Counted from the stretch's first letter, positions 34,201-44,294 are shown. The stretch is 64,000 nucleotides of DNA from Linnemannia elongata (GCA_036320915.1 JAXBDG010000005.1:372001-436000), one strand, 5' to 3'. Notes: generated from the sequence alone by a model not told the origin. Numbers and translations: made by a program.

Positions 34201-36080
34201 GAATGGTGGACAGTTTGTCCATGTAGTCCTTGGTAGTCCAGGTCCGCGGCTCGAGGGGGACATACTGTTCGACATAGTCCTCGATCTGCTCCTTGGAGAA
34301 AGGCGCGATCACAGCCTCCTGGAAGAGGTCAGTAGCCTGACGGGTGTAGTGGCTAGTGCCGTCAGGGATGAAGCGGCTGCGGTAGTCTTGACCTAGGAAT
34401 TGAGTCCTGCAGGAGATCACCATCTTGACCTTCCATTGACCAGGCCGGTTAAAGAGGTTGGTCGTGTGCAGGTTGACGGTGAGCTGGCTTTCGTCGTACC
34501 CGTCACAGATGAGGACAAACTGGCGATATTGCTTCAGTTCATGAATCTGTGCTTCGGAAAAGTTGTAGTTCCTTAGATGCTCCCCAATGAGGTCCTTGTC
34601 GGGTCGGTCAATTGCAGGCAGGTTGATGAACAGTGGGATAGGGCCACCGCAGGTGTATTTGTGCAGGAGCTCAGACTCAAGGTACCTGTTGAAGGTCGAC
34701 TTGCCTGCTCCGGAATCACCCAAGATCAGCATGACTTGTCGGTCACTGGCCAGGAACCCGTGGACCTTCTCCTTGAGTGGAGAAAGGTCATCATCGCGGG
34801 CCTGAAGGTTGGCCTTGGCCATAGGAGAGATGTAGATGGGCAGTTTGGCCTCCTCTATTCGCTGCAACCGGAACTTGTGGAGGTCGTACTCTAGGTACTG
34901 GATGTTTTGGACCTTGGCAAGGAGTAGCGATACAGAAGGCAAGGGGAGACGAGCCCAGAACTCGCGGAACTTGTCGCGCTTCTTTATGCGAACGGTGCAG
35001 CTGGTGCTGTCGCTGCTAGAGGTGTGGGTATCCAATTGGTCGAGAGGGCGGTGGGACATGGTAAGAAATCTGGCAGTGTCGATATGAGCAATATATAGAA
35101 CCGTTAGCAATTGCATCATTTTAGCAAAAGTGTCATTCTTTTGGTGATCTAATGCAGCATGGGTTTACTTTGTTGTCTGGAGAATGTGCTTTTGAACTTG
35201 GTCTGCAAGGTAAGTGGTTATTGAAAGGGAACAAGGACAACTGTGGGGTGAGAAAATAAGGCAAACTAATTATTTTTCATGCCTTCTCGGATGTTATTTA
35301 TTACCTTCCCAAACGGGTACTTACAAAAGTATCGATCAATGGCCTTTTTTCTTATGTGGTCTGTTTCGGATGCTGGCGGTAGGGTGTTTAATTTGGCTGT
35401 TGGGTGCTTTACACTGTCTACAAGAGAAAAGAGAGGAAAGGGGTGAGCAAAGGTGGGTATGAGGAGCATTTTATATTTGTCTGGCGAAGCCTTATACCTT
35501 CTTTAACTTACCACTTGAGCTGACGGGTGTTGCCTTTTGTTCTTTTGCTGGAGCAGCTTAAGCTGTTTATGCTTGTTTCAGTATTGTTGAGGTTTGGTTT
35601 GACTGGGTCGAAGAAGGGCTTTTTTTTGGTTTTGGTTGGTAGGTGGAAGAGCAGTTGTTGAGGTGACAGAGGTGTGTAGGTGTATATGTGGTTACGTATG
35701 TGTGCTTGGCGCATTTGTATTTGTTAATTTCCGTTCTTGGAGTTTTCAGCGTTTTTGGTGCTGTTGTTATGAGATAAGGTGTGTGTCCTTGGGACTGATC
35801 CTGAGAGAATGAACACTATAACTATAATGAAATGAACACCGAGAATAGGAATGGGCAGAGCGATGGCGATTCGAAAAAGGGATCTGTTAGAGGAGGCGAT
35901 GAGTAAAAGAGAAAACGAAAAGAAAGAAGAGGGTGAAGAGGAGAGGGAGATTCAACTCGTGCTCTCTCGTTAGCTTGTTTGGTTGTTTGTTTGTTGTTTG
36001 TTGTTTGTTGACGCATGGTCCCAGGTCCTTGCTTCTCTCATCCTTCCTAAGCACTGCCCATCTGCCATTCATGCACCCTT
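31155..36080 (-). repeat. Left arm of a large inverted duplication (NACHT-WD40 gene 1 with flanks)
   Basis: Coding, 3' flank and up to about 1 kb of 5' flank align with 43010-49810 in opposite orientation. Upstream examples of matching blocks: F-D-P-V-K-P-N-L-N-N-T-E-T coding-like stretch (35545-35625 against 43530-43568), GACACACACCT (about 35785 against 43347), and TCTAACAG followed by CCCT and GAATxxCCATCGC (about 35870 against 43246). The downstream match includes AGTAGTGTTGTT just after the stop. Ends are estimated by eye. Confidence 0.75.
31247..35119 (-). CDS. NACHT-pentapeptide-WD40 protein 1 (NLR-like), ARM-like region missing
   Basis: Intronless, up to 1290 residues. A signal-transducing P-loop ATPase of the STAND class, the architecture of fungal NLR-like receptors that oligomerise on ligand sensing. 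NACHT: Walker A LGDSGAGKST (about 133-142), Walker B FVLICDGYDE (201-210), sensor V-I-S-C-R-T-Q (about 235-241), then a helical/winged region with R-S-M-L-E-Y-F-L-S-C (about 451-460). Pentapeptide-like repeats at about 553-610 (A-D-L, Q-F-Q-G-A-D-L, V-N-F). From about 618 to 1240 there are 14 WD40 repeats (such as FGSKDNICRLWD), enough for two seven-bladed propellers. Relative to the paralogue at 44295, residues between K-F-R-E-F-W (about 55) and A-R-L-P-L-P-S are deleted in frame. Start may instead be the second Met (35059, M-S-H-R-P-L-D-Q-L). Ligand and effector are unknown. Confidence 0.9.
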   Translation of the reverse strand: MMQLLTVLYIAHIDTARFLTMSHRPLDQLDTHTSSSDSTSCTVRIKKRDKFREFWARLPLPSVSLLLAKVQNIQYLEYDLHKFRLQRIEEAKLPIYISPMAKANLQARDDDLSPLKEKVHGFLASDRQVMLILGDSGAGKSTFNRYLESELLHKYTCGGPIPLFINLPAIDRPDKDLIGEHLRNYNFSEAQIHELKQYRQFVLICDGYDESQLTVNLHTTNLFNRPGQWKVKMVISCRTQFLGQDYRSRFIPDGTSHYTRQATDLFQEAVIAPFSKEQIEDYVEQYVPLEPRTWTTKDYMDKLSTIPNLMDLVKNPFLLSLSLEALPEVTEGQQDLSAIKITRVQLYDTFVRHWLDVNSRRLQRNALTKEVRDMLEQLLEAGFISIGVDYAVRLASAIFEYQDGNPVVEYVHMKDKKTWRAEFFGPDPEARMLRESSPLTRVGHLYRFMHRSMLEYFLSCAVFDPSSHVVDYESSPNPGLNQTPAQSLASDGPLFKRNLLTEPSIIQFLCERVKQHPDFEKQLLAVIEQSKTDTTATTAAANAITILVRAGVRFNSADLRGIRIPGADLSDGQFDYTQFQGADLKGVNFARSWLRQASFSNAQMDGVRFEELPYLKERATVIAVAFSPDGKLIAACTSNGRNGWLTTYDTTAWTRVHRHKEQSLVLTIAFSPNNRHLAFGSKDNICRLWDAVNRKTLLFMKGHTDRVNSVAFSPCGRQIASASHDSMIRLWSSETGECSFVLSGHEDIVLSVAYSADGRRLVSGSSDGTIRVWDPEAGAPEADWVIPHTDGDSDVALSSDGRQLAVAGGSSGADIQLMSAITGEQGLLLTDHAGSLIDFAFSPVNELIVSSSRDNIVRLWDSSSGQLISRLSGHGIWINTCTFSPDGLQIASGDAEGIIRLWEANTGRSSSDTQELASEVSTVAYSPDGLSLISEHVYKKIWRWDSSTGASRPIPLPPISDVDLVTISPNGIWFASDCGNGNIRLRNIRTDAISRILLGSSHHHHHHRVVDMNFSRCGRWLVACHSDGTVLLWDLESTNDQAKVVGGMDDQCSVSSVVFSPSGDQIAVGLIFNPFSPPGRSGPSKLRLFDPRVTDLRQPMKEVRISDRVHSMDYSPDGQRLVLGTDASSVLLWDLQSDKPNVKLEGHAGEVKCVAYSPCGKWIVSGSIDKTVRLWLGEADSWSCVAIVRGCSDAMTNVTWNPMVPMEFVTGSADGSVQVWRILGAETGLTGEVSVRMQWSSHVRQLCAADVTFKGASGLNSISQRLLVQRGAIGDSLLPEGDEAREGKGK

Positions 36081-36834
36081 AACTCGTTTGTTCATCCGTT
36101 TCGCTTTCGTTCCCCTTTCCCGTCCAATCTCGTGCAACACACAAGCAAACGAAAATATAGAGATTTACATACAGAGGTGACAGTAAGTGGCATCAACAAG
36201 AGGATCGAGATGAATGATCATACTTATTAGCTCGCCTTCTTTGATTCTTCTTCTGAAAGAGATTCTGACTATTTTAACCAGACGAGAACGATCATAACAC
36301 TATCAGTGAAACGAACAAGGTTGTGATGATTTGATCAGAATGTGATGCGGTTTTTGTGCAAAGATAGAGACGCAGAGGTAGCAGTGGCAAGAGAACAATT
36401 TTTTTAACAAAATGAGACCCTCTCGCAAACAAATTATGATACCAAACACAGCAGCGAATACAGATCATGTTCCTCCAATCTCTTCCCGTGCCGTTTCTTT
36501 CGTTTGTGTTCAATTGCCGATGTTGAGGCATTGCAGTATCTTCTGCAGTCAAGAGGAGAAGAACGCGAACAAAAATATGGGACTCGACATGTAACAACGA
36601 ACCGATCGATCTGTTGTACCATCGCCGAGACGGACAAAGCTCGAAACTGAGTCAAACACTACGCCCTCGCCACAGCAAACAGCAAGACCAACTTTCGACA
36701 GCATTCTCTTCTGTTTTTAAATTCGTCACTTTTTCATTCACTCATTTCGCTCACCGCATTCGCATTCCATTCCGCTCACAGCAACAAAAAAAAACACACC
36801 CTCACACCTTTGCACTCACAGCATCCAAGCAAGC
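35120..36834. other. 5' region of NACHT-WD40 gene 1
   Basis: 1.7 kb. The part up to about 36080 is conserved with the 5' region of NACHT-WD40 gene 2. On the minus strand it shows plausible splice signals (donors at 35511, 35324 and 35168; acceptors ending at 35418, 35203 and 35070) and coding-like peptide blocks, but no ATG and no continuous frame across the joins. It may be a spliced 5' UTR or a decayed N-terminal part. From 36080 to 36834 nothing is recognised; the last 100 bases look like an F-box family leader. Confidence 0.5.
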
Positions 36835-37010
36835 ATGGACACCTTTCCAGTTCTCCCAGTAGATTTTATTGGAGCACATTATCCAATGCATCGACTCACC
36901 CGAAAAAGCAACCCCATCCACAGTCTAGCAGCCCTCTGCCTCACCAACAACGGCCGCTCAAATGGATTCCTCCGCATCATAAACAACAGATACCCCCATG
37001 CCTGGTCATA
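36835..37010 (+). pseudogene. F-box/LRR N-terminal relic
   Basis: Starts ATG-GAC-ACC like the family (M-D-T-F-P-V-LPVDFI), then similarity jumps frame to L-E-H-I-I-Q-C-I-D (compare L-Q-H-I-I-R-C-I in gene B) and jumps again to S-L-A-A-L-C-L-T-N-N (compare S-L-C-L-V-N). Frameshifts and early loss of similarity mark it as a dead fragment just upstream of gene D. Confidence 0.6.
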
Positions 37011-37354
37011 GAAATGGATCTTCACACCGTTCCTGATCCGTGTCGGCATAGGGCTCAAAACGAAAATCAAAAAAGGGCAAATAAGAGAGCGAGAGGGACC
37101 CGTACCCCAGTCCCTCAATTCGTTTTTCCTTTTGTCCCTATTTCTGTTTTGCCTTTGTAACCTTCTGACCTTGTTCCTTCTCTCTTCTCTTCAACCCTTC
37201 CCACTTCCCACTCATTTCATACACATTCACTCTCTTCACCCATCCATCTAATGACTCATTCGCTCCCAACTACCCGATCCGATCTCTCATTCGCATTTCC
37301 TTCTCTCAATACCCCTTTCACGTCCGCTCCATTTTACGGCAAAAATAAGAAAAT
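37011..37354. other. Promoter region of F-box/LRR D
   Basis: 344 bases, CT-rich towards the start codon of the next gene. No gene is seen. Confidence 0.6.
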
Positions 37355-39889
37355 ATGGACCCCTTGACACAGCTGCCCCTCGAGTGTCTACAGCGGATCC
37401 TCCAACACATACAGCGCGAAAGGAACAAAACATCCCTCGGCACTCTCTTCTCCCTCCTCCGTGTCAGTCGATACATTGCCACCGTCACCATCCCCTTTAT
37501 CTACGAAGACCCTTTTAACGGCCATGGCAATAATACACCCATTGTCTCTTCCCTGCTTGCCCAGACCTTGCTCTCCAGTCCAACATACTGCGCCACCATC
37601 CATCCTGAAACCTGCAATAACCCTTTGACCAATGGTGCAGTGCATCCTTTTCTGGCCATGCGTCTCCGACAGTTCCTTCGCTTTTCCCCGCTCCCCACGG
37701 CATCAGCATCAACACAATTCGATTACCTCAGTCATGTCCGTCATATCAGCCCAGTCCGTTACGATGGTAGGCGAGTATATCACTTCTGGCCCGACAGTAA
37801 GTCCCTTTCGACAGAGGAAACAGCATATATTGAGGAACACCAGGACGAAGTCGAACTCCAGTGTCAGTTAGATGGTGTTACCGTGGCGCCCGACCTTTTT
37901 GACATCTGTTTGCACAAGAAGTGGCTACTTCATTACCTTCATGGAGTCAGTCTCTTGCGCGAGACGATTTGGGCGCTTGCGGTCCCTATTCTTGAGCAGC
38001 TCGAGTCGTTGACCATCCCTTTGTCGGATATCCGCCGGTACCGTGCTGTGGTCGAAAGACTTAGACGATTGGAAAGGATTTGCATTTTGCAGGATGAGAT
38101 CTATCAGAGTGGCGACACTATCGACGAGGGTACAAGGTCGCGGAGGGATGAGTCCATGCAAGCCATGGTCATGTTTGTCAAGGCTCATGCCCAATGTCAT
38201 CCAGGTCGCCTCAAGGATGTGCACTGTGAAACGAACACTTGGCCATTTGGTTACCTCTACTTTCCTGACGAGATCAGGCTACAGGTTTACCGAGCCTTAC
38301 CTCCTCCCACTAAGCAAAAAACCATCGACATGTACAACTATCTGCCGGTTCTTGCTCATCCTCAGACCGTTGACCTTGGGCAAGTTGAGCAGGTTTATCA
38401 GGCCCGCAACGGGTTTCCTTGGCTGGAGAAGGCTGTTCGTGAGGAGCCGAAGTTCTTACAAAGGTGTCGCCGATTGAAGAGTATACACATGAACTCGCTT
38501 GGTAGGGGGAGCTTTGACTGGGCTGTGAGTGAGAGGAGGTCGGTTGATGATAATGGATTTGTCACTATCGAGGACACGGACAATTCTGTCACCAACTTCA
38601 ACCACAACGACTACGACCTCAACAATGAGCATAGATCGGCGGGGTTACCTTCGCGGGAGAGCAGTTTTCGATCGCAACAGCAGCAGCATCGTGGTCGATT
38701 GGTGCCCCTGGAAAGCATGCTCCTCTACAAGACAACCTACGACTGCGAAATCAACGACATTGCATTCGCATTCTCCAGGACGCTTAAAAGCCTCGTCGTC
38801 GGTAACGCTCCTCACGGGACAAGAAGACCTCCCGTGATGGGGTCCATATCTACCCCAGAAGAATCTATTTTCCCCACCTGCCACATCGGACGTGGGTGGG
38901 TTGACATGCGGCTGAAGACCCTCAGAGTTGATAGCAACGGAGCCCAAATGGTGCTCGACCCCTTCCTGTTCACTCAATGCCCCGACCTTATCGAGGTCGG
39001 GCTCTCCGACGGCACAAGGAAGTACCAATGCCAAGAGATCCCCCTCTCCATTCCAGCTCAGCTTAGCAGTTTGGAGAAATTGAACCTACAAGGCCTTCCT
39101 GCATTGTCCTTCCACCCAGCCACCTTCGAGACCACGACAAAGCTGAAAAGGTTGCTGCTCTCTGTCAAGGCAGGATCTCAGACGTGCTTCTACATTCCGC
39201 CTGTTGAGGAGCTGATCGCTTTCTATGATGGCAGTAGTGGAGTTGGTTCGCTCTGGACTTGGGACTGGCACTTACCCCAGCTGACGGAACTACATCTCAC
39301 AGGCGAGTTTGCTTACCGGTTCCAGTTCCGCATGCTCCGAGGATGTCCTGCCCTCCAACAACTCGGCTTGAATATGAGGAATGCCTCCTATACGGGCAAG
39401 CATACCCGGATCCTCACCATCCGCGATTTTTCTGCAGAAGACAACACCACTGTGACCTCCACCAACACGACCAGTCTCAACGCTGACGTACAAAATCAAA
39501 CACCAGCCCATATTGTCCTGCAGTCTCTAAAACAGCTCCTTCTTGCTGGCACCTGGATCGTCGACGATTCTATCATCCCTCTCCTCCTTCACGAGATGTG
39601 TCCCACCATCCGCAAAATCGCCCTCCAAGACTGCATTGGCTTCTCCTCCACATCAATTGCCAACACCCTCCGCACGTCTTCAAACCTTTTCTTAGAACTG
39701 TCACTCTCCTCCCCACCGCCCTCTGCAGAAGAACAAGTCCAACTCGGGATGTATTCTTTTAAAGATTGGGTTATGGACAGGAAGGAAGCCCGGGATTGCA
39801 ATATCCGATTCCAAAGCGAACAGTTTTTCTTGCTCCGCGATCCAGAGGTGTTTAGTGGCGGCCGACACCCGACTCAGCGCCAGGGATGA
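37355..39889 (+). CDS. F-box-like/LRR protein D
   Basis: Intronless, 844 residues. Start ATG 37355 gives M-D-P-L-T-Q-LPLECLQRILQHI, the F-box-like motif, followed by S-L-L-R-V-S-R-Y and V-T-I-P-F-I-Y-E-D-P. LRR body with family blocks L-R-E-T-I-W-A-L-A-V-P-I-L-E-Q-L-E-S-L, F-D-W-A-V-S-E-R-R, C-F-Y-I-PPVEEL, W-T-W-D-W-H-LPQL, GEFAYRFQFRMLRGCPALQ; the C-terminal E-Q-F-F-L-L-R-D block replaces the usual G-R-E-Y. Closest in layout to partial gene A (both have the L-E-Q-L-E-S-L block and T-R-K/E-Y-x-C-Q segment). Probable substrate-recognition subunit of an SCF ubiquitin ligase. It sits in the spacer of the inverted NACHT-WD40 duplication. A copy of its 3' end lies at 50138. Confidence 0.87.
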   Translation: MDPLTQLPLECLQRILQHIQRERNKTSLGTLFSLLRVSRYIATVTIPFIYEDPFNGHGNNTPIVSSLLAQTLLSSPTYCATIHPETCNNPLTNGAVHPFLAMRLRQFLRFSPLPTASASTQFDYLSHVRHISPVRYDGRRVYHFWPDSKSLSTEETAYIEEHQDEVELQCQLDGVTVAPDLFDICLHKKWLLHYLHGVSLLRETIWALAVPILEQLESLTIPLSDIRRYRAVVERLRRLERICILQDEIYQSGDTIDEGTRSRRDESMQAMVMFVKAHAQCHPGRLKDVHCETNTWPFGYLYFPDEIRLQVYRALPPPTKQKTIDMYNYLPVLAHPQTVDLGQVEQVYQARNGFPWLEKAVREEPKFLQRCRRLKSIHMNSLGRGSFDWAVSERRSVDDNGFVTIEDTDNSVTNFNHNDYDLNNEHRSAGLPSRESSFRSQQQQHRGRLVPLESMLLYKTTYDCEINDIAFAFSRTLKSLVVGNAPHGTRRPPVMGSISTPEESIFPTCHIGRGWVDMRLKTLRVDSNGAQMVLDPFLFTQCPDLIEVGLSDGTRKYQCQEIPLSIPAQLSSLEKLNLQGLPALSFHPATFETTTKLKRLLLSVKAGSQTCFYIPPVEELIAFYDGSSGVGSLWTWDWHLPQLTELHLTGEFAYRFQFRMLRGCPALQQLGLNMRNASYTGKHTRILTIRDFSAEDNTTVTSTNTTSLNADVQNQTPAHIVLQSLKQLLLAGTWIVDDSIIPLLLHEMCPTIRKIALQDCIGFSSTSIANTLRTSSNLFLELSLSSPPPSAEEQVQLGMYSFKDWVMDRKEARDCNIRFQSEQFFLLRDPEVFSGGRHPTQRQG

Positions 39890-41679
39890 GATCTTGTGAT
39901 GAGTGTTAATTTAGACGTTGAATAAATGGACAGAGCGCAAACAGCAGGACAGAGGCGTCTTTTTTTTTTATCACCAAACACCTTGCAGCTCCACTTCGTT
40001 TGCTTCATTACAGTCAATGCGCAACATTTTAAGCATATTCATCTGCTTTGCTTCTGCTGTTATCCAAAAGTAGCTATAGGCGTCGTCATGCTCTATGTTT
40101 TCAAGAGGCTATTTGCATCTAATGCCTTAAAGAGGCCCTTTTGATGGCGCCATTACACACAAAACACACACGCAAAACAAATGGAAGTGTACAACGTGGT
40201 AAGAAATGCTTATTCATGATGTGTCTACATGATTCGTTGACACGGTTCGAAGAGAGGTCTGACTTGTTCGGTCCTCTCCCCTCTCCCCTCTCGATCTGCC
40301 ATTAGCAAAGCAATCGCGGACAAAATTAAATACCATGTACGGAGGACACCAAAAACAGCCTGAAGAAATCGAGGGAGGAATTGAGTGGCAGGTACTTGCT
40401 CATCCATCAATTCCGTTGTAGATCCATTGTATGATTGATCCATGCTTTTTTTACGAGGGATATGGTGATAAAACTGAGGTAGAGGTGGAGGGAGGGAAAA
40501 TCTGCATCCCTCTTATTTCCCCCCCTTGCATCCGCTTTCGCCTACTGGAATCAAAAGATACTGTAGGAGTTCATAGTGCAATAATACACTTCCCTTAACC
40601 GTTTGTTTGTGCTGTCGCTTGTTGTTTGTGGCCGTTTTATTTCCTCACGGCATTACTGTTGGTATGCTTTGCAGAAATTCTGGAGAGGGCGTGGACGTAT
40701 ACTTTTAGCATGGGTGACAAGTGAGACCTTAATTGGCATTAACAACATAGACAATAACGCCTCCACGACCAGAGCTCTTTGAACTACAGTTGTCGTCCAC
40801 TACGCACCGTTTAGTACTGGTCTCACTCTCTTCAACACTCTCGGACACATTGAACAAAGGTTGAGAAAAGATAAAACCTCGTTGATCGCCCACACTCATC
40901 TCCCTCTTCTTGGACTCTTTTCTTTCTCTTCTTTCTCTTCTTTCTCTTCTTCTCTTCTTTCTCCCCTTCTCTCTCTCTCTCCTCTTGTCTTTGTTCTTTC
41001 ACCCCCACCCACACACACATAACACCTCTCTCTCTTCCTCTCTCACTCACTACTACAAAGATGTTATCGCAGAGCTAGTCAAATACATGCTCGAGCACAC
41101 ATCTCGCACTAATGATCTTAAACTTATCCTCGCCTCTCCACCTTCTTCAACAAGTACCGCTTCCACACCATCGGAAATCGAACCCGCCCCGGTATCAACT
41201 ACCAAAGGGCCCCGTTCCCTTCCTAGGCCACAGCTTCCCCCTGGGTGCCACAAGTAACCCAAGAACTATAATTTTATATCAATAGCAAAACGGAGTTGAG
41301 GCCGCTATAGTCGATGTCATTGCCGTATGTGGGGAAGATGATTCAGAGTGCTAGGAATATGGCGAAGGGGAGTACTGAGGCTGATGAGAAGAGGTGGAGT
41401 TTTCAAGATGCTATGGACGACTCGATTGGCAACGGTAAGAAGAGCTTCAGGAGAAGATGGCGGTGGTGAGAGGAGTAGGTTTATTATTTGCTTTCCTTTA
41501 TTTCTCAGATTCTAGCTGTGAGCTACGGGAACCGCGAGCCTCGGGCATGCGTGGTGGAAAATTCTTTGGGTGAAAAGAGGGAGGTAGGGAAGGGGGAGAG
41601 AATTGGCGACTAAAAGTCAATTGATCCGCTTTTCTTTCCGTCTTGAACTGTCTAATGCAACTATGTGAAAATGAAGTAG
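39890..41679. other. Intergenic, F-box/LRR D to P450 relic 1
   Basis: 1.8 kb. Mostly unremarkable, with a TCTTTC-rich tract (about 40915-40990). Two short open stretches have coding-like composition: 41061-41257 (with KGPRSLPRP) and 41312-41433 (LPYVGKMIQSARNMAKGS). They could be N-terminal remnants of the P450 relic that follows, but I cannot establish this. Confidence 0.45.
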
Positions 41680-42520
41680 GCATCTTTGCAGCAGATGGAG
41701 CACGTTAGCAATTCTAGCGCAGAATGGCCTCGTGTACCTTTGACGTCCAAGCATTCAAGGAATACACTAACGACGGATTTGTGAAGCAGGCGAAGAGGGC
41801 GCTCGATTTCTTGTAGGGGGCAACTGAGGCGGGGACGCCGAGTTTGACTGTATGAGCTTCTGCTCAGCTTTAACGCGGACTCCTTTGGATCACTTTTCGA
41901 TTTTGTTCGCTTGCATGTGGTTGTGATGGATTAAGGTTTTCTTTTGTGGCCAGGTTGAAGGCACAGTGGGAAGGGGCCACAGAAGACGACCATGGAAGAA
42001 GAAAAACAAAATGGAAATGGCCTAAAAGTATTGATACGCCCATGTTTGCCACGCTATTGTGTTTTATCTGGAACCGAGACGACTTGCTCACTTTTTTTTC
42101 TTGCTCCCCTAATGCTAGCCCTGAGAATATTCCCAACATTACCGCTCAACTTCTGCCTCTGCATCCGAGATTACACCCTCCTCGAAGGAACACGCATCTA
42201 CGCCGGAGAATCATTCACCTACCCTCCCACGTCATGGGCAGGTCTGAAGCCGCCTGGGGTCCCAACTTCCTCGAACACAAAGCCTCTCACCGGACCACAA
42301 GCACTACCTTCCCAGTTTTATATTCTGTTCCCCTGATGGTGGACCTCGCGTGACTGGGTCGAAAGTCGCGATCATAAAGGCGATGACATCGATGGGGATG
42401 TTGTTGCAGAGGTTCGGGATACGGATGGTCGATCTTGAAAGGGCGCCCGAGTTTGGGACTGATCTCTATGCCCTTGGTTAGGGGGTTGATTATGCGGGGT
42501 GTTCGGTGGTGTAATGGTAG
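41680..42520 (+). pseudogene. Cytochrome P450 relic 1 (fatty-acid-hydroxylase-like)
   Basis: Pieces of a microsomal P450 in order but in different frames. An acceptor-like TAG is followed by G-I-F-A-A-D-G-A-R then a stop, then R-R-M-A-S-x-T-F-D-V-Q-A-F-K-E-Y-T-N-D and F-V-K-Q-A-K-R-A-L-D-F-L then a stop (about 41684-41815). The middle third is lost. From about 42110: LRIFPTLPLNF, then IRDYTLLEGTRIYAGESF, then in another frame HVMGRSEAAWGPNFLEHK, D-G-G-P-R where the haem loop should be, and M-L-L-Q-R-F with a V-D-L-E-R-A-P-E-F-G-T-D-L-Y tail. These match the helix C, K-helix, meander and C-terminal segments of CYP52-like enzymes. The haem-ligand cysteine region is not intact, several stops are present, and no product is expected. 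Confidence 0.75.
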
Positions 42521-44294
42521 AGGGTATCAAGAAGCAAAGTAAATGCGTTCTTTATGCCTCCACAAAAAAAAAAAACGCAAATCGGGGAACCATGCGAGGA
42601 GCGAAGTTATTTTTTTTTCTTCGCTTAGGTGGTTGAGGACATTTGGCAAAGAAAGAAGAATCATCGACTGGTTTACCACTTTTTGTTTTCTGGGCGAGCG
42701 TGTCTTGCTTTTCACTGCGGAGCCTCTCTAGCTACCCTCCCCGGCGAAAAATCAGGTTTTACGATCCAACCATCACAACCTTGTTCATTTCAATGATAGT
42801 GTTAAGACCGTCCTCGAATGGTTAGCATATTCAAAACGCTTTTCAGAAAGGCTATTCCAATATGGCGAGCCAATAAGTTTGATCACTTTCTTCGACTTTC
42901 TTGCTGGTGCCCCATGCTGTCAGTTGTTTATGCCAATCCCCATTATTTCGTACCTTTGTGTCCCATGCGATGGATGAGAAGGGAAAGAGAAAGGGAAAGG
43001 GAAAGGCGTACATGCACAGCGGAGGAGCCGTGTTTGAAAAGGGCGAGAGGCAAGACCAAACCTTGGACCATGCGCCACAAACGACATACAAACAATCAAA
43101 CGGTAAAGAGAGGGCAGGAGTCGAGTCTCTCCCTTCCCTTCCCTCTCGTCATTTTCTTTGTTTTCCTTTTTTTATTCTCACATACTCACACTCGTTCTCC
43201 CTCTATGACACCTTTTCTTCCACTTTGTTCTCTAATTCACCACCTCTAACAGTCCCTATTTTTGAATAACCATCGCACTTCTCATTCCTCCTCACAGTTC
43301 ATCGCATTGCAGTCATCGCGCTCTTCTGGGTCCATCATCTCAGAATCAGCTAGGAGGACACACACCTCTTTCTCATTGCCACAACCAAGAACTGAAAGCA
43401 ACAAACCCAAGAAGCTCTCTCTCTCTCCCCCTCCCCTCACTATTTCACTCTCTCACACACACTTTCTACTGTCGCCTCAATAACTGCTCTTCCTCCTACC
43501 AACCAAAAACCAAAAGAAGGCCTTCTCCTTCGATCCAGTCAAACCAAACCTCAATAATACCGAAACAAACATAAAGGGTAAAAACAGCGCAAACAAAATA
43601 ACAAAAGGCACATCCGTCAGCTCAAACGTTACGCTAAAGAAATTATCCGCCTTCGCCAGACGAATAGAAATTGCTCCTAATAAAGTCCTTTCTTTGCTCA
43701 CCACTCTCCTCCTTTTCTCTTATGTAGACAGTCTACAACTCTCCGTACCAACCACGTTCAAAAGATCTCCTCCCCTGATCGACCAGTCCAAAACTCAACG
43801 ACAGCAACGCAGACATAAATATCATCTACTAGCTCAGAGAATAACAACAATAACGCCCGTACGTCAATCCAACGTACGTTAGGAGCAGCACCCCCCTTCT
43901 TCACCAAACCCGTAGCAAGTGCCTCGTTCACGGATACCTGCTCAGTCTTCGCTTCTTTTGCACTTGAAGGCAGTTTATACGAATTCACCAGCGGCACTAT
44001 TCTACCAAACAGTTCCACAACACACTCACCGCCAACATACCGCTAACACCCAGACCAAAACACCGAAAGAAAAAATACCATTGCTCCACCTTCGTGTATG
44101 TACAGCAAGCTTTCGCGTTCTCTCAAAAGGTGGAGTGTACATATCGGAAGGTAAAAAGTTAATCAAATTTGTTTCGTTCTCGCCTCTACAGCTGCCCTCG
44201 TTCGCCTTCATTCCCCATCTGCATCCTTCACCGACGTCGCAAGCGCATTCTCAAAACAACAAAGTAAGCCCGTGCTGCATCCAGTCGTCAAAGA
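42521..44294. other. 5' region of NACHT-WD40 gene 2
   Basis: 1.8 kb. From about 43010 it is homologous to the 5' region of gene 1. A stretch at 43490-43760 encodes a coding-like peptide (with FDPVKPNLNNTETNI) but has no ATG, and further similarity blocks to 44290 are split among frames by stops. Before 43010 nothing is recognised. A spliced 5' leader or a decayed N-terminal region are both possible. Confidence 0.5.

Noticed and set aside
40225..40443. Minus-strand frame of about 72 codons with a hydrophobic segment
   Set aside because: Too short, no neighbour or homologue to support it, and no promoter or splice context.
42501..42525. tRNA-like string GGTGTAATGGTAGAGG
   Set aside because: It resembles a tRNA D-arm, but there is no T-arm (GGTTCGAATCC type) downstream and no cloverleaf; it is explained as the end of the P450 relic.
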